The notes beneath the pieces were generated by a model that had not been told where the DNA came from, did not search any database, and saw only the letters and a program-made list of their open reading frames with translations. The position numbers and the translations under genes are program-made. DNA of 64,000 nt from contig OZ018318.1 of the NCBI GenBank assembly GCA_963969495.1, forward strand, positions 171,770,354 to 171,834,353, given 5' to 3'. The stretch is from Ceratothoa steindachneri (lineage: Eukaryota > Arthropoda > Malacostraca > Isopoda > Cymothoidae). Numbering within the stretch: the first letter of the stretch is position 1; every line of letters starts with the position of its first letter. Below are positions 42,713 to 53,575 of the stretch, piece by piece.

Positions 42713-42867
42713 GCTTCTCTCTGTGCTTTTCTTTCCGCACGTTCGTTACGTTCCTCTTCCTGGACGTAAGCGATTAAACCTTTCCCAGATAAGCCTAGGA
42801 TCTGCCCCTTGCTTATGAAAGCGATCGAATGAAGACATCCCGGATATGCTACTTCCAGCCTTTGCAC
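41676..42867 (-). pseudogene. G2 Gag
   Basis: Minus strand from 42,867: ILGLSGKGLIAYVQEEERNE and a Glu/Arg coiled coil encoded by a CT microsatellite (42,669-42,710). Then the capsid region (LKLPAYKDGEDFCSYLTHFK; LLPLLNSSLRVIFISLPSEA; LMDFILRDQLISTLPRELRA) and a zinc knuckle CFTCGTPGYLSYNCP in which His is Tyr. Frameshifts and a stop (NWDL*) break it. Confidence 0.87.
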
Positions 42868-43240
42868 AACGAAAAACTGCCAGAGCTATTGAAGCTTTAC
42901 CCCAAAACAAATATAAATTCCACTAACGACAAAAATTATTAAAATTCCTATTAAAAATCGGGCAAACTAACACAGAAAAAAGTAAATAACTAACGGGTGA
43001 ATCTGTCTCACGACACACAAAAAAAGACGGTTAGTATTACCGCTTAGCTAGCAACCTCTTTTAAGGAAATATAAAAACTGTGGACACACCACACAAGAAT
43101 GGGCTTAAAAACTGGTTGTTACCCGTTAATCAAAATAAAATTGTCTTAATACGAGTATATTGTTGTTCAGATATTCTTGGTAATACAGCTGCCATCAATT
43201 GAACTTAGTGATTCAAAATCAGGTGGGGAAGACCTAAAGC

Positions 43241-43249
43241 CTGACGCCA
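43241..43249 (-). other. Candidate primer-binding site of G2
   Basis: TGGCGTCAG on the minus strand, ten bases inside the 5' LTR. The TGG start fits the 3' CCA of a tRNA primer. Positions 42,868-43,240 are leader sequence without a recognised gene. Confidence 0.5.
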
Positions 43250-43259
43250 AATATCTTTA

Positions 43260-43456
43260 TGTCGGAGTATGGCCAAGTGTACGGGAATATGCGTACACAG
43301 CCTCTAAGGTACGCCAAGCAAGGCGACAACTGTTATTGTTCTAAGAGGTGCGATTTGAATAGATAGCGGCAGCTGCGTGACCAAGGAATATAACAAACCC
43401 AATGACAAAAATAGATTTTTAATACACACTAAATAAAAGGCACAACAATAAATATA

Positions 43457-43546
<90 letters not shown>

Positions 43547-44522
43547 TACATAAATAAAAGGGACTTAAGCTCCGAATACTAATTTGATAACTTGGGTTAT
43601 TCAATGGTTATAACGGGAGCTTTAGGCTAGTGAGTGATTTAGTTCCTGTGAACCTCGAGAGTAAGGTGGGGCAAACTTGGGGAGGTCTTGGTGACCTTGA
43701 TTTCTCACGGGCGGTAGCCACAAACCTGCAGCGGGTGGGGCTACTTTCTCGAACTTGTATTTTGCGAGATGCGGGCCTCTTGTTCTCAAGAGGTCACCGA
43801 ACGAACCTCGAAGGATTGGGGGGGTGGGGGCGACTTCTCCACACTCGGCTTGAGCGAGCCCGTCGGGCCTCTTGTCCTTAAGAGGTTACCAGAAGAACTT
43901 CGGAGGACGGCTTCTCCAATCCTTGATCCAAGGCAGATGAGAAAGGCTGACGTTGCATCGCGAGACTCTTCTCCCTGACCTGAGGATACGGGCGTGATAT
44001 TCAGCACTTCCATGGCTTGCGACCGTCACTCACACTTCTTGGGAGAGAGCTTCGTTGAATTGCACTCCTTTCGGGAAGTCTCGTCTAACCAAATCTGTCT
44101 GTAAACCTGGAGCGGGTGCATATATACCCGGAGTTCTCCAAAACAGGGAGAGAGATTGAGACCTTCTGTAACCTTCGTTATCAGCCGTGACAACCCCAGC
44201 GTCTCCTTGCGGTGAAGTGTCAAAGGCAGGGCTCAGCGGGCCAGACGGGCGTCCAGCGATGGGAGCCATAAAAGCTGTTCACGACGAATCCTACAAAATA
44301 ATCTCCCAACCCGAGGGGTGGGGGAGGGAAGATTGAGGCGGCCGGGGGTAGCCCCAATTTCAGCGCCATGCTTCGGCGGGAATTTCGTGGAGTCCTGGCG
44401 GCGAGTCCAAAAAGGGTGAGGTGGGAATGAGGGGGGGGGGGGAAGTAACGGCTTGCTTTCTCTCCCGAAGTAATATCTTAGGAGGTAGGGAAATAATATT
44501 ATTCTAAGGGAATACCTCCACA
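43260..44522 (-). repeat. 5' LTR of G2 (1,263 bp)
   Basis: The minus strand begins TGTGGAGGTATTCCC at 44,522 and ends ...CATACTCCGACA at 43,260. The interior holds the (TA)n array and a GC-rich part with G-runs (44,431-44,441). The CATAA duplication follows at 44,523-44,527. Unrelated in sequence to the G1 LTR. Confidence 0.88.
43451..43543. repeat. (TA)n array inside the G2 5' LTR
   Basis: TA array with one CA interruption (43,474), at the same LTR position as 38,083-38,172. Confidence 0.96.
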
Positions 44523-44966
44523 CATAATGAATAATTAAGGAGTAAATTACAAAGTTTGAACAATTAAATATAGTAATATAAAAAGATCCGAAGTGGACAC
44601 ATTAATAAGTTATTTAAATTATCATTAACATAAATATAAAGAAACAATAAGAGTAACTGATTGACAATTATCCAAGATTAATTGAACTGCTAAACCAAAA
44701 ACGAAAACAAAGGCTTGAACGCTGAAGCATTTTTCATCGCAAGAATCGATATACATATTTAAAATTACTGAGTTTGCCAGACGACCTGGCACATAAAACT
44801 CTCTCTTTCTCTCTCTTAATTGCACATACTTCTGTCTCTCTTTTCTCTAACTATCCCCACACCAATTTCTCTCTTTAAACATCATTGATCATTGATCAAC
44901 ACGGATAGAGCTTGTGTCCCCAAAATCCAGCATAAATCCATATTAACCTACAGGTGGACTGAATAG
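44523..44966. other. Right target duplication and AT-rich gap
   Basis: CATAA at 44,523-44,527 closes G2. 'gatccgaagtggacaca' at 44,584-44,600 repeats the sequence left of G2 near 37,855-37,870. No gene is seen in the rest. Confidence 0.5.
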
Positions 44967-45282
44967 ATGAAAGAACTATATCGAGAGTTGAAAGTAATAT
45001 ATGAAATCAACATCAGAAATGAATGGATTGCCTCAATACAACGAAGTAAAGATATGAAAGAAGACCTCAACCAGTTGATCCTCGAACAGCAGTGGAGACG
45101 TTGGGACGATGCGATCGAGAGCCTCGATTATGATGCATTTCCCAAAGATTTGGGGAATAAAATCAGGTGTCTCAAAGGATCAACTGGTAAAAAGAAGAAA
45201 ATAGAAATATTAAAAGGAGACGGAACCATCGAAACAGAAGAAATATTCCGAAGTTATTTGGAAAAAATCTTCAGTACATATA
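44967..45282 (+). pseudogene. LINE ORF2 linker fragment, copy C3
   Basis: IQRSKDMKEDLNQLILEQQW, RRWDDAIESLDYDAFPKDLG and IFRSYLEKIF correspond to the linker of copy C2 (LIMEKSKETWDNIVGNLDTE; YPKNLGDQIQRLIGS; FQDYWKRRF). An isolated ~320-bp fragment of the same LINE family, stop-free over 106 codons. Confidence 0.75.
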
Positions 45283-45304
45283 TCTGAAGAAGAAAACGAA
45301 TATT

Positions 45305-45307
<3 letters not shown>

Positions 45308-45336
<29 letters not shown>

Positions 45337-45365
45337 GAGACAGAGTGTGTGTATGTGTATGTGTG
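45308..45365. repeat. (GA)n/(GT)n simple repeat
   Basis: A GAGA tract then GTGTGTATGTGT directly beside the 3' end of the antisense LINE copy B3. The minus-strand view is an ACACATACAC tail like that of copy B1. Confidence 0.85.
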
Positions 45366-46190
45366 TAACAAGGAGTAACAATGAAAAGAGGTACCCTAGT
45401 AGACCTTACGATCTATTCAAAGAGCGTACCTTTGAGTGAACACTTGAGCAGGCGCAGTTCTCTAAGGGGTCAGGTTAACGCTCTAGAAGAGCACTCGCGC
45501 CACGCTTCAATTCTCCAGACGGCTATTTTTCAAGACTTTGCCTAGTCTCGACTTGAACTGTTCAACAGAGTTGCTGTTGACAACTTCCACCCGAAGTGCG
45601 TTCCAAGTGCCGCAGATGCTATATGTGAAAGACTTCCCACATAGATCACGCTGGTAAGGCTTTAGCTCAAGTTTGAAGCCGTGATTTCTTGTTCTGTTCT
45701 GGCTAAGCTGGAAAATATCCCTGTAGTCTACAATATCGAAGCCTCTAAGTATTTTGAACACTTCGATAAGCTGACCACGCAGTCTCAGGGTCTCCAGCGA
45801 AAATAAGTCTAATTCCCGTAATCTATCGTCGTAATTCTTGTGTCTGATAGATGGAATCAGTTTGGTTGCTCTGGCTTGCACACATTCTAATCTTGCGATA
45901 TTCTTTCGAAATGAAGGACTCCAAAATTGTATGGCATACTCCAGCTGCGGTAGGACAAGGAAGTTATACAAACACAGTACCATCTCCTTGTTCCGACATC
46001 CAAACTGTCGCTTTATATAACCTAACATCCTTTGTACTTCCTTCTCCGTCTCAATACACAGCCTCGAGAACTTGAAATCACTAGTGATAGTTACACCCAA
46101 GTCCTTCTCAGTATCGGTGAATTCAAGAGCAGTGCCCTTAAGGATATACTGAGATTGGGGGTTTTACGGTGGCCAACCTGCTGCCTGTTC
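45366..46190 (-). mobile_element. CR1-type LINE 3' end (copy B3)
   Basis: The minus-strand frame 46,100-45,507 is open for 197 codons: [100 protein letters not shown]. Upstream, NPQSQYILKGTALEFTDTEK reaches ~46,160 through a frame change. The 3' end 'gttactccttgttac' is the same as in B1 and B2. 5'-truncated, best-preserved copy of the three. Confidence 0.88.
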
Positions 46191-47153
46191 CCTTTTTTTC
46201 AGTACTTTACACTCTAGATCATATTTTTATAATTTGTCCATCTCTCACGCTACAACTTACCATAAGTTATTAAATCCCTGCCAGGAAATATTGTATCCAA
46301 TAGCTTACCCTATTCCTTAATCATAAGATTCTTAAAGGCAACTAACCTTTTGTGAAGTCTTACTCTGTTCAGAGCAAGCCTTGATTCATCGTTTCGGACC
46401 GAAGGACTGGCCGAGATTCCTCTCGTCTCACCTGCCCCCCTTCCCCTCCTTCCCTCTAGAATCTCCAGTTTCCAGTGTGAGATTTCGCGCCGAGCTGCGT
46501 CAGTCTCGAATTTTGGAGGTTACACTTCTCTGGAGCAGAGGTGCCATTGTCCCTCTTCAAGGAGGATCGTGAACTCGTCTTCTGACCCCCCTCCCCCCTC
46601 CCTTCATCCTCGTCACCATCAGGATATTCGGCCAAGAATCACGACCATTTTCCGTCTCCATTTCCCCGCGCCGACTCGCTAAAGGATTTCCCTTCCTAGA
46701 GGTGACTCTCTTTAAGGTAAAACGACCTTTGTTTGCATCTACCGTTAATCGACCCGCTTTCCGACTTTTAAATATTCCTTCTTTATAATTGATTTATAGT
46801 ATCCCATTTAAAAGCTAATTAACAAGTAATTAACGTTACCCAATTGCCAATTTTTTATAGTCTGTCAATATTATCCTTATTTACATTTCCTATATTTCCC
46901 GTATGGATATATATGCTAACTAGTGACTTATTAAAATTATATTTTTGGTTTTCACTCTTTAAATATATCCTTGTTCTGCAACTTGGTAAACTCATTAAAC
47001 GCTATACGCCCCTGTATTAAAACCGCACTCTTATACCTCGTAATCAACGAATTACTTTTACGAAGTGAACGTACTTGTACGTACATTAGAGGATATATGT
47101 GAATATAACTGTATATATACATATTTTCGTGGCTTTTATCTCTTTCCTCCCAA

Positions 47154-47156
<3 letters not shown>
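46191..47156. other. Noncoding gap
   Basis: Mixed GC/AT sequence with C-rich runs near 46,430-46,600. I find no coding domain, terminal repeats or tandem repeats here. Confidence 0.4.

Positions 47157-47213
<57 letters not shown>
47157..47213. repeat. (TA)n microsatellite, ~57 bp
   Basis: Pure TA array, the shortest of the set. Confidence 0.97.
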
Positions 47214-47215
<2 letters not shown>

Positions 47216-47557
47216 CGTATTTTCTGCGGAGGTGACCTATTTCTCGACATTCATCTTCATAGAGTAGGTCACAGGTAGAGTGACTTGGTCACCTAGCGTC
47301 GAAGTACCAACAACAAGACTATAGTCAACCGTAACAGTAGATCACCTCATTACAGCTTGTTTATGGGATTACGTCACTATTTCTATGGTCTTAGGTTGGT
47401 ATCAAGAGGAGAAGTTGAAAACGAGTTATTTTTATATTGTGCATCAAAAAGAAAGGGGCATTGAAAGACAGAAGAAACCAAAACAAAGGAGGCCCTAATA
47501 AAGGCAATCCATCCTGAGAAGACAGAAATAACCTCATGGAAAAAAAGTTTGAAAAAT

Positions 47558-47628
47558 CCTAGTTGGGAATAGAACCTGGGTCTCCTGATTGCCTGTGAGA
47601 TGCTCTCCCATTAAGCTTTCAGACACAG
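47558..47628 (-). ncRNA. tRNA-like sequence, second copy
   Basis: On the minus strand 'agcttaatgggagagca' (A-box-like) and 'ggttctattcc' (B-box-like) align with the copy at 24,044-24,113, including 'ggcaatcag.agaccc'. Flanks match too: 'gggtttgatggggtaacgct' before it and 'tttcaaacttttttccatg' after it in copy 1 have close counterparts here. The B box and acceptor stem are more decayed. Confidence 0.65.
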
Positions 47629-47761
47629 TGAATCAAACAGACCCAAAGCATCACCCTATCAAACCTAGTATCACTCCAGGCTAGGATCTTCTAAGTGATT
47701 TTTATATTGTACCTTCATACCCATTCGCAATTTAAAGGCTCATTATCCATGTCACATACAG

Positions 47762-47880
47762 ATAAATAGCAAATACAAGTTCTGCGGGTGGTAACAACCA
47801 CCACAGCTCTTTCGCCATATTTTATTACTGTCTTTCGAAAACCTTTTGAAGACAGAAAGAAAGATGCAGAAACTTGGTAT
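47762..47880 (-). repeat. Dispersed segment shared with 24,335-24,431
   Basis: The minus strand reads 'ctgtcttcaaaa..ttttcgaaagacag', 'atggcgaaag' and 'ctgtggtggttgtta', matching the block next to the first tRNA-like copy. Confidence 0.75.
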
Positions 47881-47994
47881 TGCAGTCCACATAATAATAC
47901 AGACCAAACCTTTTGTCAAAGGACTTTTTAATATCATTTGTAGTGCTTTATGAGTAGTTTTGATGTTTCCTCATTTTTACCAAAATTTCACCAG

Positions 47995-48235
47995 ACCAAA
48001 CCATCACTATCATTGTCAGATCTGCTTTTCTCCAACCGAACTCTAATTTTCAGAATTTACTCCTCCACTTTTTAAAGAACAACTAAAGTTAGCTGTTAAA
48101 AACAATTATTTTACGTGTAACCATAAAAAATTATTGTCAAATAGATAGGGTTGGCACGGGCAATCCTTTGGGCCCTGTTTTTGCTGATATCTTCATGCCC
48201 TGGCTTGAAGAACAATTATTCAATCAATAACTAGG
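47995..48235 (+). pseudogene. Penelope-like RT fragment (motif B)
   Basis: Across one frame change the sequence gives LFKEQLKLAVKNNYFTCNHK and GTGNPLGPVFADIFMPWLEE with QLFNQ and a stop. 'GNPLGP.FADIFM' is the characteristic fourth RT block of Penelope-like elements. An isolated ~240-bp fragment. Confidence 0.65.
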
Positions 48236-48311
48236 AAGCATTAGACTCAAACAGAAAAATAATATTTATTTCTGTATGGTTCCATTTTATTTATAGTTGA
48301 ATAATTTTCCT

Positions 48312-50240
48312 TTACTTTTTTCCCTTGCAAAGATTTGAGTAGATCCTCATAACCAATCTTACGCTCGTACGTAACACATCTGCTTCTATAAATAATGAAG
48401 ATAAGGCATCCAGCCTGCCTTGTTGCATAATTGTTCTGAGGGGATTTTTAAAATATTTCAACCGTGAAAATGAACGCTCAGCTGAGCAAGTTGTGACCAT
48501 TAATGTTAAAAATACATGGAAGGCAGTGTCTACATTTGCAAAAGCACATTCAATATTGTCTTCTACAATTATTTTAGAAAGTTCAGCGTGACTGAATCTT
48601 GTTTTTACATTCTCTGTTGCACTAAACCTATGACGTACATATAAATGAATCTGTTGAAGCTCAGCTGAGAAATTATTGTTGTGGACCTCTGGGTAAGCAT
48701 CAATCAACTTTAGACAGCACTAAGAATTCCTTTCAATGTTAGTCGAGGATGAAGTGACATTCTGTGAAAATTCTGCTAAATATCATTCCAAAATTCATCA
48801 TAAAAACGAATTCTAGCTCTTGCATTTATCTGCAATATAATTTGCTTCTCTTCTAGCGTCTTCCCTTTGTGACTGGTCTTCGACTATATATTCTAATACA
48901 TTAAAATTTCAAGGAAAGATTTCAAAATTGCTGCTGTTGCCATAGCATGTAGCTCCCATCTTGTATGAGAGAGAGAGATTTCAAGACACTTTCATTTTTA
49001 ATACGATCTTTAAGAATTTTACACCGGCTTGTCGCGGCTGAAAAAAGAAATAGAGTAATTGTACTGTAGTGAAGAAATTAAGAGCATCTTGACAGCAGGC
49101 AACAACAATTCGGCCAACCAGATATAGTGAATGAGGTGCAGAGTGTAAAAATATAGCAAACTTGTCTGTTTCTAAAAGTTTTGCTGCATCCCCCTATAAC
49201 GCCCAGCCATGTTAGCAGCATTGTTATAAGACTGACCTCATACATTTTGAAAAATTTAACCTACAAGCTTAACTTAAGTACTGCATCACCTGGTTTGTCC
49301 TTTTTTCGATGATGAGGCTTTTTATTTCCAGAAAGGTTAAAAACGTTCAATAGGCAGTCCATCTTTTTTAAGTACTTAAGTACAACACTTAACTGATGGC
49401 TATGTGATATATCTGGTGTTGAATCAACGGAAAAACTAAAATTACCAGAAGATTTAACTTCTTTAACAATGAACGCATGGATTTTTTGTGCCATTAGTTG
49501 AATAACTTCCTCGCAGGTGGTTTCCTTTGCCAGAATTTCCATATTTCGTAATGTGAGTTCAAGCATTCCTAAAAAAATTCGCATTTTAAAATGATCCAAA
49601 CCTTTCTTCTGTTCCTCGAAAAGCCAAGCCACGTTCAGCTAGCGTACAAATAACAGCCATGACACGCCTCAAGACATGTTCCCAGTAATCACATTCTTCC
49701 TGACTTTGTTTCCCCAACTGTGACTTCAACCCCGTACCTTGTCTGCGAGTTAAGTATGTTAGCAATGAATCTCGGTGACTAGTACTTTTCTAATTTACAA
49801 TACATTACAATAGTATTTCGCCAGCCACTGAACCCTTCTATTGTAACAAAATTTGAGAAATTTTTATGAACAAAGAGTTTACAAACAAAACAATAAACTG
49901 ATCATGGTGATGATGAATACAGTAACCACTCTTTCGTGTATTTCTCACCATTGGCTTTTGTCCGATTAAAAAGTTTCTGTGAACACTACCTTACTGGTTT
50001 GCCTCTACTAGAATGCAGGTAAGACTTGTCAAATGGCCCATTGTGGTGTTGGCAGTTATTGGGTTCGCAAGCGATCCAATAGGCCAAATCATCAACAAAG
50101 AAATTAAGCCACAACCCTGCATCTTTAGCTAAATGGTGATTTTATTCATCTTTTGCAAACAGAAAAATTTCACCGCAATCGCCATGATCCACTAAACTAC
50201 CATTTTCAACAATTCTTAGAGTAGGTCGAGTCATACTCTA
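48312..50240 (-). pseudogene. hAT/ZMYM1-like transposase pseudogene (copy 2)
   Basis: Minus strand in order: VDHGDCGEIFLFAKDE, the TTF-type zinc finger (FDKSYLHSSRGKPVR; WLLYSSSP, VYCFVCKLFVHKNFS), FEEQKKGLDHFKMRIFLGML, the core with FSFSVDSTPDISHSHQLSVV, and near the end LTLMVTTCSAERSFSRLKYF, the hAT dimerisation motif (48,312-48,707). The 48,710-49,260 part is full of stops. Related in layout but clearly different in sequence from copy 1 at 12.1-14.0 kb. Confidence 0.82.
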
Positions 50241-50776
50241 CAATTTTATGAAACTGGTGATGAGGGTGTATTCAAATGATGAATATTGGTGAAAAGAATA
50301 CACTTTTGGCAGAAAAAATAAATTCTGTTTGATCTAACCTACATCAATTTGGAGTTGAAATATTGTTAGTTCTGGGTCATTTACTATATTTTACTATTAT
50401 TTTAGTTACCCATAAAAGATCAAATTTACCGTTTTTTATCATCAATACATTTATGTAATCAGAAAGATATTTGTCTGAAAAAATGTTGAAATGTATTAGA
50501 GAGACATGAGAAGTAGGAAACCTGTTACAAATAACCCTTAATTTAGTTTGGTCTAATTCCAAAATTGCAACTAGCCAGTAATCATTACTCAGTGTAAGTC
50601 AATATTCCAGTAGTGTTGCCAGTTCTGGTAACTGTTTGTAGAGCATTTACATTTTATTTCAATGCTAGTAAAGGTTGTGGATCATTTTAGAATAACATAT
50701 AATTATTTGGTAGAGATTATTTCTTAATCTAAGTGCCATCTTTTCATTTGCAGATATACCTGCGACTAGTGTGACA

Positions 50777-52980
50777 ATGGCGAAAATCAAGACAAGGTCG
50801 AAATCAAGTTCTCATCTGACTAATTTTGTTGGGACTGGGCAAGAGCTGATGGTGTCTGAGTTACCAACAATAAGAGATACTTTGAGGTCGGCATCTACTT
50901 GAGGGGGCAACGTGAAGATGACGGGAGAAATTATGAAGTGGACCAGCTGATAAAGGACATGTATCAGGGCTTGATTAATCAGTGGACCAAAGCTAATGCT
51001 CTCTTCAAACCACCTGTTGTAAAGGACAAAAGGAAAAGTTTGGAAGTGAAGGTACCTTTCAAATTGGAGGTCCTGATATTCCAGAGCATAATAGACAATT
51101 AAAAGCTTCCGAAAGGAAAGAAAAGGAAAGGATATCAGAAAGAAAGAAAAAAGGTAAGGAGGAATGCGCTGTTTTAGCAGGAAAAGCAGCAAGAAAAGTA
51201 ATCAAACATTTTTTGGGAGAAGGTGTAGATCTGGAGGCAGAAAATTCTGATAGTGGCAACAGTTTGGGTGATGAAGTAACTTTTGAAGCTGTCCAAGAGC
51301 CGGAATCTTCCACAAGGAATAAAAAGAATTATGATGAAATTCCAAATATTGCTCTTGCTAGTATAAGGTATGGTGTCGGATTGAGACCAACTGCAGCTTT
51401 AATAGATGATGGATTCATTACTGAGGAAGATACAAGTAAAGTAATTGATAAGAATAAAGTTAAGAGAGCACAGGGAAAGCTAATGACAGTTATTAAACAT
51501 GAGTTTTAGGAAAACTTAAGGAAGGATGGGGAAATTTCTTGTGTTTTCTTTGATGGACGAATTGATGTCGACAAATTTTATGATGGAGGCAGAGGGAAGT
51601 GAAAAATTGTTTCCAGCACAAACAAAAGAGGAGCATTACACTGTCATCAGTGAGCCTGGGAGCAATTACCTCTTCCACTTTGTCCCAGAAAAGGCTACAA
51701 AAGAATAATCACATTCAGAGAAGATCGCTAAGGCTATGTGTGGATGGCTGAGGGAAAGGAGTCTGGATAAAAGCTTAATGACCATTGGAGGAGACTCAAC
51801 GAATGTAAACACAGGTGTAAATGCTGGAGTAATACGAAAAATGGAGCTCCATTTGGGCAGAAAGCTTGTTTGATTGGTCTGTAACCTGTACACTGGGGAA
51901 CTCCCTCTCCGTCATCTAATTATCAACCTGGATGGCCGAACACTATCTGACAACAGATATTCCGGATGAATAGGAAAGTTCCTTGACTCTGTTACAGACT
52001 TGGATATCAACCCAAATTTCACTCAAATATCTTTAGGTCCTCCTCTTACCAAGATACCTCAAGAAGTGGTGTAAGATCTTTCCACTGATCAACACTACGG
52101 CTATAGAATTGTATCGGCAATCAGAGATGAAGTGCTTTCTACAGGGCTTTCTCTATTCGAAATAGGACCAGTAAGCCACAGTCGCTGGCTGACCACAGCT
52201 AACAGAATTCTTCGGTTGTGGGTGTCAAAGCATGAGCTCAAAGGAAAAGCCTTTAAAAATCTACGACTGATTGTTGAGTTCATCATTGGTGTATATTACC
52301 TATGCTGGTTTCACGTTAAGATTAAGCACTCTTGGGCCGAGGGACCTAGGCACATTCTGTATCAACTTCACTGCCTTAAGTCTCAGAGGAAAGAGGTGTT
52401 GGATATTGTTTTGACAACTGTTAAGAGATCAGCTTGGTATGCATACAGTGAAGCCATCCTCCAAACCTTCCTATGCTCTGAAGATCAGGAGGAGAGAACT
52501 GAAGGAGTGAACAAATCCAGACCATCAGGGAAGAGGGGGACCCAGATACTCAACTGGGAGACTCCTTTGTAAGGCTTAGAGGGACACCAGACATCAATTG
52601 TGATGCTACCAGGATTGGAGATCTGATCATTGGTCAGAAGATGTCTCTGAGCGACCTCTCACTTGCTCTTTAAGTACTTCTGAATTAAAAACTTCATTGC
52701 CTCTCCTATGAAAGTACCTGACTGGCCTTGTCACACACAAATCATTGAGAGGGTTGTAAGAATGGTGACTGAGGCTTCTTCCAAGTATTTCTCACTTGAA
52801 AAGAAGGATGGATGAATCAAGGCAAAAGAGACTAGTAGACGTCTGATGTCCAGGAACGAGTCAAAGCAAGATTTGTGTGCTCTGGTGAAGTTTAACTTTT
52901 GAATATGACCCAAAGTGATCCATGCAGCTATATGTGGAGCTTTGCATACACTTTTCTTACTCAATAAACATGTAAATTTG
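50777..52980 (+). pseudogene. cc8K15.2-like repetitive-family protein pseudogene
   Basis: The start MAKIKTRSKSSSHLTNFVGT leads to VSELPTIRDTLR. Broken frames follow: QREDDGRNYEVDQLIKDMYQ, FQIGGPDIPEHNRQLKASER, YDEIPNIALASIRYGVGLRP, TAALIDDGFITEEDTSKVID, GGDSTNVNTGVNAGVIRKME, ELPLRHLIINLDGRT, GPVSHSRWLTTANRILRLWV and LIVEFIIGVYYLCWFHVKIK. I recognise this as a family present in many copies in invertebrate genomes under cc8K15.2-like names. Its biochemical function is unknown to me; multicopy behaviour suggests a transposon protein. About 100 residues are missing near 51,030, and many stops make it dead. The ORF with SRWLTTANR (52,132-52,572) is the longest intact stretch. Confidence 0.65.
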
Positions 52981-53179
52981 AGGTTATTTTGTGTTTGTGT
53001 GTACTTGAATTAAATAAAAATAGGTTACATAAGCTCGTGACGAAAGAGAAAGATTTACTTTTATTTAAATGGAAATTGATGTAGGTAGTAGCAATTGTAT
53101 GTATAGCAAAATAAAGTTCTTTTCAAAATCTATCATTTAAGCACCCCTCATTAAAGCACTTAATGAAAATATATGGTTG

Positions 53180-53575
53180 CATCAAAGTATGACTCGCCCT
53201 ATTATTAGAGCCTTATAATGTATTGTACAGTAACTCGAATCAAAATTTGCAGTAGAGGTATTCGTATCAAGAGAATTTTCAGGCAAAGTGAGATCAGTTA
53301 TGAGGTACGTGTGAGATGAACCTACTTGTGGCACTTTATATTTTGATTCTGAAGTGATCAAAGTGGTATTTGCCGTATTTGTGTCCACTGCTGATGACCA
53401 GAGATTGGTTTTGACCCAGAATCTGTATATCATGTGGTGGAACTTGTGTGAAGAAATCAGTCATCTTTGCAATCTTGCGCTCTTATTCCAAAATCTTCTT
53501 TTGTTTCTTGCTTGATAGTTTTCGTTTTTGTGCACCTCTTAACTGAATCCTTTTAATCTTGGTTCTTGGGATCTG
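53180..53575 (-). pseudogene. Possible N-terminal part of hAT copy 2
   Basis: The minus strand reads IPRTKIKRIQLRGAQKRKLS and SKKQKKILE, then KIAKMTDFFTQVPPH, then in another frame SAVDTNTANTTLITSESKYK. ZMYM1-like hAT proteins open with such a basic 'LSGAQKRK...K...FF' stretch and a Ser/Thr-rich linker. It lies upstream of 48,312-50,240 on the same strand, so the pseudogene between may have inserted into the hAT copy. Short motifs only. Confidence 0.4.

Larger units (their letters stand above)
37897..44522 (-). mobile_element. LTR retrotransposon, Gmr1-like domain order (element G2)
   Basis: On the minus strand: 5' LTR (44,522-43,260), primer-binding site, gag (42,867-41,676), protease, integrase, RT, RNase H, polypurine tract, 3' LTR (38,197-37,897). 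The integrase lies upstream of RT, the copia order, although every domain is gypsy-like. That combination is described for Gmr1-type elements. All coding parts are decayed: integrase has two catalytic Asp replaced by Asn, and the RT motif reads YFDN. CATAA flanks both sides. Confidence 0.9.

Noticed and set aside
47157..47320. A fourth Penelope 3' end beside the (TA)n array at 47,157-47,213
   Set aside because: The neighbouring minus-strand sequence lacks the hairpin-GAAAC pattern.
53180..53433. Exon of a host gene on the minus strand
   Set aside because: The Ser/Thr-rich reading connects upstream to a basic stretch typical of hAT/ZMYM1-like N-termini and has a frame break, so a transposon remnant is the simpler reading.
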